Positions 25,533 through 34,199 of a stretch of 64,000 nucleotides of DNA are shown in pieces. Source of the DNA: Hyphomicrobiales bacterium (lineage in GTDB: Bacteria > Pseudomonadota > Alphaproteobacteria > Rhizobiales > Rhizobiaceae); the NCBI GenBank assembly GCA_900469955.1, contig UBYX01000042.1, positions 1 to 64,000 on the forward strand, written 5' to 3'. The position numbers and the translations under genes were made by a program. Within the stretch, counting starts at the first letter, position 1, and each line of letters begins with the position of its first letter. The notes under the pieces are model-generated. The model did no database searches. It was given only the letters and a program-made list of their open reading frames with translations, and was not told the origin of the DNA.

Positions 25533-26003
25533 TTTCGTATCGAGCGGCGCTGTCGAGACAACAGCAATGAAGTCGCCCTGGATCTTGTCGGCCCGGATGA
25601 ACGAAAACTCCCCGTTTTGGCAAATGCAGCCGAGCGCCGTTCGAGCGACGGGGGAGGGCAGTTTACCCGCATAACCCTGTTCCAGGCGGCGGATCGGCGC
25701 CGATATGAGCGCGACCTGGTGGATGCGAAAAACGCAGCCGACCGAGCCCGCCGAGAGCTCGAGGAACTGAACAGAACCCTGGAAGAACGTATTGATGCAG
25801 GCATTGCCGAGCGGCTCCAGCTTGAGCAAGGGCTGCTTGCGGAAAAGGAAGTGGCGCGATTGAGGGAGCAGTTCGTCGCCATCCTGGGGCAGGATCTGCG
25901 CAACCCGCTCGCGTCGATCGCTGGTGGAATCAACATCCTGTCCCCGGAACCTCAGTCCGACAAGGCACGGCGCGTTCTGGCTATGATGAGCCAAAGCACC
26001 GGC
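25533..26003 (+). pseudogene. PAS-HisKA fragment of a sensor histidine kinase (phospho-His replaced by Gln)
   Basis: In the frame that starts at 25440, the part from about 25533 reads as the end of a PAS domain (DLVGPDERKLPVLANAAERR, then TLFQAADRRRYERDL). A coiled coil (RELEELNRTLEERI) and a HisKA helix VAILGQDLRNPLASIAGG follow. The expected H of the H-box (GHDLRNPL) is Q here, so phosphotransfer would be impossible. The kinase ends abruptly near 26003, before any ATP-binding domain, and runs in frame into an unrelated domain. Confidence 0.6.
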
Positions 26004-26366
26004 GATGCGGGCTCGCTACTGTTCTTCTACAAGGGGGCGTCAAAGGAGCGTCCTTCCCAAGCCATGACGACGCTAGGAATTTTGGAGAGCGTCACCTTCG
26101 CGAGCTCCACCAGAGAATTGATGCAATTAACGGGTGGCCGATCAGTCTACAGCGAGCAGCAACTCGAGCACTGGCAGGCGACGACGACAAGACCGGTCAA
26201 GGTCATCAACTATCTACTGGCTGCGTATATAGATCCCGAGATCGGGCTGGATGAACTACGAAATCTGGGTATCGTCAACGGCAACCCGCAACAGTCAATC
26301 TACGAAATTCGGACGGATATCCTCCCGAGGCTTCTCCGTCGCGCGAACCTTGAGTTCGAAATATAG
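26004..26366 (+). pseudogene. ASCH/EVE-like C-terminal domain fragment fused in frame to the kinase fragment
   Basis: The last 120 residues of the open frame show the pattern SLLFFYKGASKERPSQ, then TTLGILESVTFASSTRELM and GGRSVYSEQQLEHW. I associate this with the PUA-fold (ASCH/EVE-like) C-terminal halves of some GNAT-type proteins. It is joined without a stop to the preceding kinase piece, so the 308-aa frame (25440-26366) is a chimaera. Whether it is translated is unknown; it is most likely rearrangement debris at the island edge. Confidence 0.45.
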
Positions 26367-26519
26367 CAGCAACGAATCGCATTCCTCGGCACCTCAAGAC
26401 TAGTAAAATCAACGTTCCGTCGAGCTGCCGCTGCGAAGCAAGCAAGTTTTAACATCTCATAGCCGGACGCGACGGTCTTCGTCTGCACACATCGCCGAAA
26501 ATCAAAGGATGTTGGTCGA

Positions 26520-29174
26520 TTACCGGCGGGATAGCGTTAGCAACCTTTGGTACCGAATGTCGGATTCGAGACGCGGGCTCTTCGAAGCGATATGCTTTAA
26601 CGCTTTATCGAGCCCATTTGGAATAATGGCACCATCCTCAGCACCAACCGTTTTATCCAGTATTGACAGCAAAGCCCCGGCATCCCTTGCGGAACCTACA
26701 CCTGTGATAGTTCGCTCATCGGCGCTCCGGTCTAGTATCCCGTAGTCCCATAGCGACCAGCACTGAAAAGGCGTAAGGTAGGGCAGAATGAGGTCGGCGG
26801 CCTCAGCGTAGTTCTCGCCAGCTGCCGCCGGGAAGTCAGCGAACGCGTCCGATAATGTCGGCGATGAGATCGTCAGTTCTTTCGGCCAGATTTCCTGGAA
26901 CAGCCTCTTGACCAGCCCAAACCTTTCACCGGCATCCTTTGGCTCCGCCCCATCGTCCTTTAGATAGTTTTTCATAGCATCGAGCGCACGGGTTCGTACC
27001 GGATCTCCACCGATACGCAGCATCTGCTGGGTCAGATGCGAGGGGATAGTCAGCTTCTGGCCGTCGCGCATGTCAATGATCGTCGAAAACACCACCCGCT
27101 GGCTGAGCGAGCCCCGAGCTTCGTCCAGCAATTCGTTTCCTGCCGCCGCGGCGATCATGTGCGGTCCCAACTCTTCCAGGACGTTTTTCGGAGGCAGAAA
27201 GCGACTATGGACGAAACCATGCCAGAGTTCGATACTCGCACCAGCCGCCGAGATCAGAGGTTCAAGGAGATTCACTCGTGACCAAGCTTCGTCGGCCGCC
27301 CAGTAGTAATTGAAGCTGCTCAGCAACTGATATTGTGCCTGTAGCTTCGCTTCGCCTTTCGTCTGTTCGATGCCGGCCAACGCGTCGCGCCATGGTGAGT
27401 CAGCCAGCGGTTTCGTGTCTTTCTTGAAGCTCGGGCACGCTCGCATAAAAGCAGAAACGAGATTGCCGACAGCGCTAGAGTAGCTGCGGTCCCGCAGGGG
27501 AACATTCTTTTCGGCGCTCTGGTTCGTCTTTTTAGCTGCGGTGGGCCAAAGAGCCAACCACGCCCGGATGAGATCGTCCTCGCCACTCAATAGCCGGTCC
27601 CAGATCGACATCCAGGACGTGAGCCCCTGTAGCGCGTTTTCGATCGTCGCCTCGTCTAGACGCGCAATCTCGATACAGGCTTTGAGGGCCACGGGGATCA
27701 GCTCTTTATCTTCAGGGCTTGCCGTGTCGATCGTAACATTCAGATCGGAGGGCCTGAAACCATAGCCGAAGGCCTGCCACACCTTATCACGAGCCAGCGA
27801 CTTCGGCGCTTCGGCAAGAAGATCAAGAATCAGATCAGGATTCCGTCCAATGAAGTCTGAAGCCGCGCGGCTTTTGCTTTCCCATCCTTCGTCACTCAGA
27901 TGACGCGCAAGTTCGTCAATAAGTTTTGCAGAAGGAACATCTCCAAAGGTTGGATCGCCGCTTCGATCGTCGATCAGTGTTCTAACGCCAGGATTGAAGC
28001 CCTCCGTGACGGAGGCCACGTCACCTTCTCGGGGGTGCTGAAGAAGAGTCTTCGCTAGCCATGCTTCCGTCGGTATCGAAAGATGACCACCCCCAGCCTT
28101 AATTCGCTGCAATTCGGTGACGCTCCTGCGCGCAACCGCTCTTTTGGCGTTGTCTTTTCCCATCCTTTTTTTCAGTCTTGCAATCGGTTCGCCATTGACG
28201 AGCCGCCGCTCGATTGGCGCAATCACATCATCGGGAAGCGAAGACCATCTGACTGCACGGAGTTCCGCAAACTCGGGAAACGCATCCGTCCACCAGAACT
28301 CGGTATCGTCCAAGGAAGCCAGGAATCGACCCACCTCGGTGCCGCTGACGACGGCTTCATCTCGGGCAGCAGCTGCCCAAAGCCGCTTGTACAGTTTCCA
28401 GCGATCGGCATCCCAGACTGCCATTACCCGCAGTGCAGCTGGACGATCAATCTCGCCCAAGCGTTCGAAAACCGCGTAAAGCAGCTTTGTGGTCGGTGCA
28501 AACCCTTTACTGTAGCGGTCCGGTTCTCCTCCCCCTTCAGCAAACTGACCCGCGGGCACGAAATAGACGCGATGCACGAGCCAGACCGTCGAGTCCGCAT
28601 CGCTAGCAATCATCCCGATCCGCCGCGCTTGGTTAAGCCCAGCGAGCAGAACAGCGTTTAGCGCGGTCGCCAGCTCGAAGAGAAAGTCGCGGTCGTTGAT
28701 GTCCGCCAAACCAATCTCTTCTGGGGTAAGCCGCTCCCCGCCATCAATCGAAACCCAGAAGATATCTCCGACGGTTTTGGGATGCTTTGCGCGCTTGCGG
28801 CCGAATGCTTCGTATTTTTGGCCGCTCTCGACTTTTATCCGCGGCCGAACAGCTTCGGTAATGAGCTTGATCATTTGAGATGGAGAGGCGCATGATTTCA
28901 GCTCTCGCTTGAGAAGCAGTCTATCATATGCACCGTCAGTCGTCGAATCGTCCCAATATTCGAGCAGGTAAACCCAAGCCTGCCTGTATGGTTCTGCAAC
29001 ATCTGCGACGCGGAACTCGAGAAGGTCCTTGAGGGCAGCGCGTTCCGCCAGCTGATCGTACCGCAACGCGAGCGCCCATTCGAGGAATTCGCGGTCTTCG
29101 AGACGTTCCATCGCAAACACGCGCGTGTTCTGCGCGATGATTGCATCGTTATCCGACAATCGCGGTTTTCTCAC
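26520..29174 (-). CDS. large partner protein of the SIR2 system (helical; DUF4020-like candidate)
   Basis: An 884-aa soluble protein without signal or membrane segments, seemingly mostly alpha-helical. I see no nuclease, ATPase or protease motif. The preferred start is the GTG at 29174, which has AGGAG eight bases upstream and lies one base after the SIR2 stop; the frame also allows ATG at 29195. I recall the Pfam family DUF4020 as occurring with SIR2_2 domains, and the C-terminal part here may belong to it, but this needs a profile search. In other SIR2 defences the large partner or domain senses the invader and controls the NADase; that role is inferred. Confidence 0.75.
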   Translation of the reverse strand: MRKPRLSDNDAIIAQNTRVFAMERLEDREFLEWALALRYDQLAERAALKDLLEFRVADVAEPYRQAWVYLLEYWDDSTTDGAYDRLLLKRELKSCASPSQMIKLITEAVRPRIKVESGQKYEAFGRKRAKHPKTVGDIFWVSIDGGERLTPEEIGLADINDRDFLFELATALNAVLLAGLNQARRIGMIASDADSTVWLVHRVYFVPAGQFAEGGGEPDRYSKGFAPTTKLLYAVFERLGEIDRPAALRVMAVWDADRWKLYKRLWAAAARDEAVVSGTEVGRFLASLDDTEFWWTDAFPEFAELRAVRWSSLPDDVIAPIERRLVNGEPIARLKKRMGKDNAKRAVARRSVTELQRIKAGGGHLSIPTEAWLAKTLLQHPREGDVASVTEGFNPGVRTLIDDRSGDPTFGDVPSAKLIDELARHLSDEGWESKSRAASDFIGRNPDLILDLLAEAPKSLARDKVWQAFGYGFRPSDLNVTIDTASPEDKELIPVALKACIEIARLDEATIENALQGLTSWMSIWDRLLSGEDDLIRAWLALWPTAAKKTNQSAEKNVPLRDRSYSSAVGNLVSAFMRACPSFKKDTKPLADSPWRDALAGIEQTKGEAKLQAQYQLLSSFNYYWAADEAWSRVNLLEPLISAAGASIELWHGFVHSRFLPPKNVLEELGPHMIAAAAGNELLDEARGSLSQRVVFSTIIDMRDGQKLTIPSHLTQQMLRIGGDPVRTRALDAMKNYLKDDGAEPKDAGERFGLVKRLFQEIWPKELTISSPTLSDAFADFPAAAGENYAEAADLILPYLTPFQCWSLWDYGILDRSADERTITGVGSARDAGALLSILDKTVGAEDGAIIPNGLDKALKHIASKSPRLESDIRYQRLLTLSRR

Positions 29175-29175
29175 C

Positions 29176-30363
29176 TTAACGTCTCCTCGGCGCATCGCGA
29201 ACCACCTGGTTCATCGTCGTGAGCCATTTCGGTGATGCCTTGCAGGAGGCAAGGAGCCGCGCAAGTTCTGCTTGTTCGCTTGGGTTGCACCGGCTGATGT
29301 AGTATCGAAGGAAGGATTGGGCTGCGACCCCGTCTGGCCCATCAGGATCCAGCTTGGCAACGGTTTTCAGATACGTTTGCACGCGCGCCGTGTTGCGCTT
29401 GTCCGGGATGATCTCCGACCACCGTGACAAAACCTCAGTCAAGGCTTTATGTTTATTGGCTCGATCGTAGGGTATCGGCGTAATACCGCGCGACTGCCAT
29501 TCGATCGCCGTGCGGTCATCTCCCGCTGCGCAACCGACGAACGCGTAACGAGGCTTGAGGTCATTGAAGTGCCTCTCGTCGGCGGCAATAGCGTTCAGTA
29601 GGTAGCGCACGGGGGAGTCATTGGCGCTGTAGCCGACGAGAACTAGGTGAAAGATGCGGGCTGCGTCGTAGAGAAAGGATGTGACGATATGGCGCCTGAG
29701 ATATGCGTCGCCAAAGTCCTGGTCCGTGAGTATCAGCGCCGAGCCCCTCTGCGATTTGAGCGGCAGCATTCCGTGGATGTGCAGAATTCCTGCAAATTCA
29801 GTGTTTCGGCTGGGGTTTGGAATCTCACCGAGGGCGAAGGCGGAATCTGAATATTTTTCGCGTTTAGCGGCTATGCTAAGAAGACGATCGAAGTTGGTCG
29901 TCACTAGCAGCGTCTGCCCGAAGCGTTGGCCAAGACGCACGAGGGCCGAGTGCAGGGGGTTAGGCTCGACCGTCCGGTCTAGCACCGTCTGCGCTGCCCG
30001 CCGAAGCGTACTGGCTTTGCTCGGGTCGCCATCAATGCGACGCTCCAGCATGCCAAGAACAACATCATATTCGTGTTGGGCAAAAAACTTTAGCTCCGTG
30101 CGCTGCTGGTGGGTTAAAAGATCCGGCACGCTGTCCCAGCTAGGGCCGCCCTTCTTCTGCACGGCCGCGAGTGGTCCGCTCATCGCGGGATCTACTTCCG
30201 CGTAGATGTCTGCGACCAAACCGCCGAAATCCGGAAGTGAGGAGGGGGCCGGGTAAGAGGCTCCGGCGCCGACAATGAACAACACTTCGCCATGATCTCT
30301 CGCCGTGAGCAAATCCATGGGCAGGGGCGGAAGGTCTTTGCCGAGAACAACGGAGGTGGTCAC
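29176..30363 (-). CDS. SIR2-family NAD-consuming effector candidate (SIR2_2 type)
   Basis: A 395-aa SIR2_2 protein. It has the NAD-binding loop FIVGAGASYP (29-38), the TTNFDRLL motif with the expected catalytic Asn157, LHIHGML with His197, and ILTDQDFG plus LVLVGYSANDSPVRYLL (about 241-257). This is the pattern of defence-associated sirtuins that deplete NAD+ in infected cells. About 100 helical residues follow the SIR2 fold. The start is the GTG at 30363; an ATG at residue 16 is possible. It forms a two-gene operon with the 884-aa protein and lies next to two toxin-antitoxin pairs. Confidence 0.85.
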   Translation of the reverse strand: MTTSVVLGKDLPPLPMDLLTARDHGEVLFIVGAGASYPAPSSLPDFGGLVADIYAEVDPAMSGPLAAVQKKGGPSWDSVPDLLTHQQRTELKFFAQHEYDVVLGMLERRIDGDPSKASTLRRAAQTVLDRTVEPNPLHSALVRLGQRFGQTLLVTTNFDRLLSIAAKREKYSDSAFALGEIPNPSRNTEFAGILHIHGMLPLKSQRGSALILTDQDFGDAYLRRHIVTSFLYDAARIFHLVLVGYSANDSPVRYLLNAIAADERHFNDLKPRYAFVGCAAGDDRTAIEWQSRGITPIPYDRANKHKALTEVLSRWSEIIPDKRNTARVQTYLKTVAKLDPDGPDGVAAQSFLRYYISRCNPSEQAELARLLASCKASPKWLTTMNQVVRDAPRRR

Positions 30364-30569
30364 TTGCGGCTTTCGTGTGAGAGGGGATGTGGTTGCACCT
30401 TAGACGCGAGCAGCGCTGTCCGCAACGCAGTGGATCGTACTCCTCTCGTTGAACCCAAATCCCTTTGATCCGCTCGTTGACAAGCGGGAGCAAGATTTTT
30501 CAATAGTTTGGCAGTGCTGAACAGCAGGTCACTGGTTCTGATTCCTTCAAGGCGCTGGGTCGGGCACAC

Positions 30570-31013
30570 TCACGATCTACTTGTGGTGATCAGGTGCAAG
30601 GCAGAATTGCCCCTTGTAACAGCTGCTGCTGACAGCTTGCGGTCGAATGTCGCCAGCTGGCCACCACGCGCCTTGGCTAGCGCAAGCAAGTAGGTATCAG
30701 TTACCTGTCCCGGTGTTAGAATCTTTGTGGGAGCGATATCACCTGATCCAACAAGGCTCACATCGTCGGGCCAAAAACTGTGGCCGGGGAGCGAGCGCAA
30801 TTTGCGGACGATCTCCATCACGAGTGCCGGTGAACCAGGAGAGTTAGGATATTTGGGGTTGCCGACAATCCGGATGACACCATTTTCGGTAATCGGGCAG
30901 GTAGCCCACGCGACCTGACCCATCGCCGTGAACCACTCGTGCGCATCATCATGAGCTACATGGCCCGGATCAATCAAGGCAATCAGTACATTGACGTCGA
31001 GCAGGAAAGTCAC
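30570..31013 (-). CDS. vapC: PIN-domain toxin VapC
   Basis: A 147-aa PIN-domain ribonuclease. It has the first Asp in FLLDVNVLIAL (Asp6), a Glu in PITENGVIRI, and late acidic sites in TDTYLLALAKARGG and ATFDRKL. VapC toxins cut tRNA or rRNA when the antitoxin is lost. Its ATG overlaps the antitoxin stop by four bases. Family length is normal (slightly long), and all acidic residues are in place, so it should be active. Confidence 0.9.
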   Translation of the reverse strand: MTFLLDVNVLIALIDPGHVAHDDAHEWFTAMGQVAWATCPITENGVIRIVGNPKYPNSPGSPALVMEIVRKLRSLPGHSFWPDDVSLVGSGDIAPTKILTPGQVTDTYLLALAKARGGQLATFDRKLSAAAVTRGNSALHLITTSRS

Positions 31014-31237
31014 GGCAGTTCGTCACGCAAGGCGTTCACGATGTCGAGCGTCACTGGCGGCGCATCTGGCCGAACTGACAGGAGAGGAATGCCATTGCGC
31101 TCACCGCTGCTGGGCGGTCGGCGAAGAGAACGTCTCGCGAGCTCAGAAATGACCTCGCCGACGCTCCGGTGCTGCTGGGTTGCCATCGCTTTTGCGGCAA
31201 TCAGGACATCGTCGTCGATTGCCAAGGTGGTTCTCAT
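31010..31237 (-). CDS. vapB: ribbon-helix-helix antitoxin VapB
   Basis: A 75-aa antitoxin with the opening MRTTLAIDDDVLIAAKAMA (ribbon plus first helix), then VGEVISELARRSL (second helix) and a toxin-neutralising tail. The start at 31237 matches the usual VapB beginning; the frame also contains ATG codons at 31258 and 31255. It should bind its own promoter together with VapC. Confidence 0.85.
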   Translation of the reverse strand: MRTTLAIDDDVLIAAKAMATQQHRSVGEVISELARRSLRRPPSSGERNGIPLLSVRPDAPPVTLDIVNALRDELP

Positions 31238-31285
31238 ATCTTCCTCATCGCGCATCAATCATCACACATCATAAAGCAAGCCGTT

Positions 31286-31300
31286 GACCTTCTCAAGGTG
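31286..31300. promoter_or_regulatory. small palindrome upstream of vapBC
   Basis: ACCTT (31287-31291), CTC, AAGGT (31295-31299) make a perfect short inverted repeat about 50 bp upstream of the vapB start. A VapBC operator is a fair guess; the symmetry is short. Confidence 0.3.
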
Positions 31301-31446
31301 AACAAGACGCCATATTGCCCAAACTGTCACCGTGAAAACGACTGAAAATCGTACTCTCAAATCTGCACGAACCACGGGTGGCCGGTTCGAACCTGTTCAA
31401 GGCGTTTACTGCCAAACGTCGGAGCATACACGAGACAGCAGCGCGC

Positions 31447-31499
31447 GTAACGATAGTATCATTACACCGCTTGTAAAGACGATGTCATTACGCTATAAA
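31447..31499 (+). promoter_or_regulatory. promoter with two palindromic operators for the DUF1778/GNAT pair
   Basis: Two 19-bp imperfect palindromes of the form GTAA-N11-TTAC lie at 31447-31465 and 31473-31491, 26 bp from centre to centre. A sigma70-like -35 TTGTAA (31471-31476) and -10 TATAAA (31494-31499) with a 17-bp spacer flank the second one, so a repressor there would block RNA polymerase. Such tandem sites fit auto-repression by the antitoxin. Confidence 0.6.
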
Positions 31500-31529
31500 A
31501 GAGATGGGAGATCGGAGTTTGTTATTACC

Positions 31530-31820
31530 GTGTCACATACCCGTAAAAATCCAAACGCGAGCATGCCGCTGAATATCCGCATTAAACCCGCGACGCGCAA
31601 CTTGATCGACCGTGCTGCCGAGCTGCTTGGCAAGACGCGCACAGATTTCATGCTGGAGGCGTCCGAGCGCCGCGCGGAGGAAGTGCTGCTCGACCGTACC
31701 GTATTCACGGTCAGCCCCGAGATCTATGCCGAATACTTTGCCCGGCTCGATGCGCCCCCGCAGCTTAATGAGCGCCTGAAACGCACCATGACGACCAAAG
31801 CGCTGTGGGATGAGGCGTGA
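31530..31820 (+). CDS. DUF1778 antitoxin (AtaR/TacA type)
   Basis: A 96-aa ribbon-helix-helix antitoxin: SMPLNIRIKPATRNLIDRAA, then GKTRTDFMLEASERRAEEV, then the toxin-binding tail with LDAPPQLNERLKRTM. The GTG at 31530 gives the usual short extension before MPLN and falls downstream of the promoter; ATG 31563 is the alternative. It should repress its promoter and neutralise the GNAT toxin encoded next. Confidence 0.85.
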   Translation: MSHTRKNPNASMPLNIRIKPATRNLIDRAAELLGKTRTDFMLEASERRAEEVLLDRTVFTVSPEIYAEYFARLDAPPQLNERLKRTMTTKALWDEA

Positions 31821-32314
31821 CCCTCAGCACACCGTCACCACTTGCCGAGCACCACAAACTGGCAGAATTTAATTCTGGCGTTCCCGAACTGGATGACTGG
31901 CTGCGTCGTCGCGCTCGCGCCTATCAGGCAGGCGGCGCCTCGCGCACCTTTATCGTATCCGAGGACAATCGGGTCATCGCCTACTATGCGCTCGCCTCAG
32001 GAGCGGTGAAGCAGCCGGAAGCACCTGGCCGCTTTCGGCGCGATATGCCTGACCCGATTCCTGTTGCCGTCCTCGGTCGCCTCGCCATCGATCAGGCCTA
32101 TCAGGGGCGTGGTATCGGTAGGGCATTGGTGCGCGACGCAGGCCTGCGTCTGCTCAATGCTGCTGAAGTTCTGGGTATTCGCGGCGTGCTGGTGCATGTG
32201 ATTTCCGATGATGCGCGAGCCTTTTATGAGGCTGTCGGCTTCCTGCGCTCGCCATCCGATCCGATGATGCGGATGGTCGGATTGCACGATCTCAAATACG
32301 CGCTGAGCTCCTAA
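31817..32314 (+). CDS. GNAT-family acetyltransferase toxin (AtaT/TacT type)
   Basis: A 165-aa GNAT toxin. Its opening LAEHHKLAEFNSGVPELDDWLR is typical of toxins that acetylate the amino group of charged tRNA. It carries the acetyl-CoA loop QAYQGRGIGRALVRDA and a late Tyr in ARAFYEAVGF. It starts with GTG overlapping the antitoxin stop (GTGA), so synthesis is coupled. Complete; expected to be functional. Confidence 0.9.
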   Translation: MTLSTPSPLAEHHKLAEFNSGVPELDDWLRRRARAYQAGGASRTFIVSEDNRVIAYYALASGAVKQPEAPGRFRRDMPDPIPVAVLGRLAIDQAYQGRGIGRALVRDAGLRLLNAAEVLGIRGVLVHVISDDARAFYEAVGFLRSPSDPMMRMVGLHDLKYALSS

Positions 32315-32488
32315 ACGAAACTCATCAAAATTTGGGTTGAGGCCACTGCAATTTGGATTTTAAGTCGCTCGACTCGTTGCGTAGGGTCCGATACGAAATG
32401 AGGTGCGATCGGCTCGTTTCCGGAGACGAGGACGCTCGACCCAGATGCAACGTGTTCTGAGTATCCGAGCCTAGCATCTCATTCGATC

Positions 32489-32815
32489 TTACGCAGCTTC
32501 CCAAACCTGATTGAGGATCTTGGCCGCCAGTGCTGCCTTGTCTTGCGGAAGGAAGCGGCCGTAATGCTGTTGCACGACGTCGGGCGTGTCCTGAATGGCG
32601 TAGCTCGCCTGCTCGTAGGATCGGGTCTGCCTCAGAATATGCGTCGCGAGAATTAGGGGGTCCATGCGGCAACAGGCCTTTGATGGCACCTCGCCCGGTG
32701 TAAGGGTTATAAATTCCATAGCGTTGGATGACGGTCGTCCAAGCTTCGCAGAACGTGGTCGACTTGTAGACTGCGTCGGTGCTGGTGGTCTTCACCGTTT
32801 TGACGAACAACGTTC
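32489..32815 (-). pseudogene. C-terminal remnant of a tyrosine-recombinase integrase
   Basis: The minus strand reads VKTTSTDAVYKSTTFCEAW, then IYNPYTGRGAIKGLLPHGP. After a frameshift near 32670 it continues as LATHILRQTRSYEQASYAI, then HYGRFLPQDKAALAA and a normal end. This is the last part of a phage-type integrase, with the tyrosine probably in HYGRF. The N-terminal and most of the catalytic domain are missing. It likely once mobilised the neighbouring island. Confidence 0.7.
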
Positions 32816-32824
32816 CGGGGTCTT

Positions 32825-33259
32825 TGGCGCCGCCAAGGAGGCGGCCACGACATCCGATATATCGGCCCGAACCGCTTCCCTGCCCAGCTCCGGCCGCTTG
32901 CGATCACCCGGGCTGTGACTAATCTTTGCGAAAATGCCGTCCGGTTCGGCTGTTGTGTCGAGGTTCGATTGTTTCAATTGGGAAACTCGGCCGTTATAAC
33001 GGTAACCGACGACGGGCCTGGTATACCGAACGAGCTGCGGGCACATGTATTGGAGCCGTTCCATAAAATCGATGCATCGCGTGGTACTAGCAATGGCTTT
33101 GGGCTCGGCCTGTCCATCGTGGTGGAAATCGTGCAGGCGCATGGAGGCACATTGGAACTCCTTTCAGCTGTCCCATCTGGTCTGGTTGCGAAACTGGACA
33201 TACCCCTCAAGCTCAGCGGTATGGAACCACGAGCCGACTCTCAAAAGTCTGCCAAATGA
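32825..33259 (+). pseudogene. HATPase fragment of a sensor histidine kinase
   Basis: The reading frame gives IRYIGPNRFPAQLRPLAIT, then NLCENAVRFG (N-box), VTDDGPGIP (G1), FGLGLSIVVEIVQAHGG (G2). This is a normal ATP-binding domain, without the upstream sensor and HisKA domains. The part from the ATG at 32915 to the stop would be 114 aa. The fragment starts where the minus-strand integrase remnant ends, so the join is a rearrangement point. Confidence 0.7.
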
Positions 33260-33492
33260 CCGTCAAGGCTGATGAGATCCGATAATCGCGAGATCGTCAG
33301 GCGAGCAGTTCGGCAAGAGGCCTGTCCCGGCGAGGACGGCAGCAATTGCGAGCGGCCGTCTTTCCGAACCACCGGCGCCATCTGGTCGGGACAGAGGTCG
33401 AGAGAGGGCTGCAGGTTGCCGAGGCGGTCAAAAGCCTTCGTGACGGCTCGAATGGCTTCCTGGTTGGTCGTGATGTTGTACAAGTTGCACAT
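33241..33492 (-). pseudogene. N-terminal fragment of an SRAP (YedK/HMCES) peptidase
   Basis: Opens MCNLYNITTNQEAIRAV, then LDLCPDQMAPVVR: the start of SOS-response-associated peptidases, with the catalytic Cys2 that crosslinks to abasic sites. After about 45 residues the homology is lost. The rest of the roughly 220-aa enzyme is not found nearby, so it is a dead fragment. Confidence 0.65.
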
Positions 33493-33499
33493 GGCAGGG

Positions 33500-33992
33500 G
33501 TTCACCTTGGCAGAGACGAGATCTCGATAACGCCATCGTACTTCTTGCAGTCTTGGCAAAAGCAGCTTGGGCGCCAGTACCTTGATGCGTGCCTGAGAGC
33601 CGCATTTCCGCTCAAGCGATTTCCTGTTTAGCCGCTCACGTCGACTACATTGGCACCGCGCGTTCAGGGTTTCCCACTCCTTCAGGTCAGACAGGCGCTT
33701 CCCCAGCGCGATTTGATACTCTGCCTAGGTGATGCAGCCCGATCTCTCGCACCACTCCCTGTGGGTGTAATAGTAGGTCAAGGTGCATCGATTGTAGAAC
33801 CCTGTGGTGGATCGCTGGCATCCATCGCCTTTGGCAATATCGGCAAGCAGACCGGGCATGCTGATGTCTCCGTGTTAGGCAAACAGATCGTCCCCCTTGA
33901 GATGGCGAAGGATCTCACGCTCTTCACAGATCACTGATACCTTTTTGCCGACATACTCGGATAGCATGGCGGCCTGTTTTGCGCGTCCGGCA
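33500..33992. other. region with worn small reading frames
   Basis: The minus strand holds two protein-like pieces: a 30-aa frame from ATG 33967 (MLSEYVGKKVSVICEEREIL) to TAA 33875, and one from ATG 33859 with GGAGA upstream that meets a stop after about 45 codons. I recognise neither. They continue the direction of the small genes at 33993-34757 and look like a decaying operon tail. Confidence 0.3.
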
Positions 33993-34199
33993 TTAGGGCC
34001 GCTCATATGTCGGCCGCCATCCACGGGTAAAGCCGGCGCTGCTGGAGGCCTCCTTTAGAACCGGTTGCTGGCGCAGATGCCGGCAGTCCTTCAGCAATGT
34101 CTCAATCGCCGCTCTTGCGTCGCCATCATGTCATGCCAGGACTGCATCGATATCCGTCTCGGGAGGTTCGCTCAGTAGTTCAGCCGGACTGGATGGCAT
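33993..34199 (-). pseudogene. small conserved rhizobial-type gene with in-frame TGA
   Basis: From ATG 34199 the frame reads MPSSPAELLSEPPETDIDAV, then LA, a TGA (34133-34131), and continues HDGDARAAIETLL, SAGFTRGWRPTYERP to TAA. The sequence after the stop keeps a clear protein pattern. This is a recent nonsense mutation in an otherwise intact gene of 67 codons. The start lies inside the 3' end of the upstream gene. Function unknown. Confidence 0.55.

Noticed and set aside
24849..25994. 381-codon minus-strand frame across the SDR start and the GH15/kinase fragments
   Set aside because: It has no motif and crosses the SDR promoter and start in the wrong frame.
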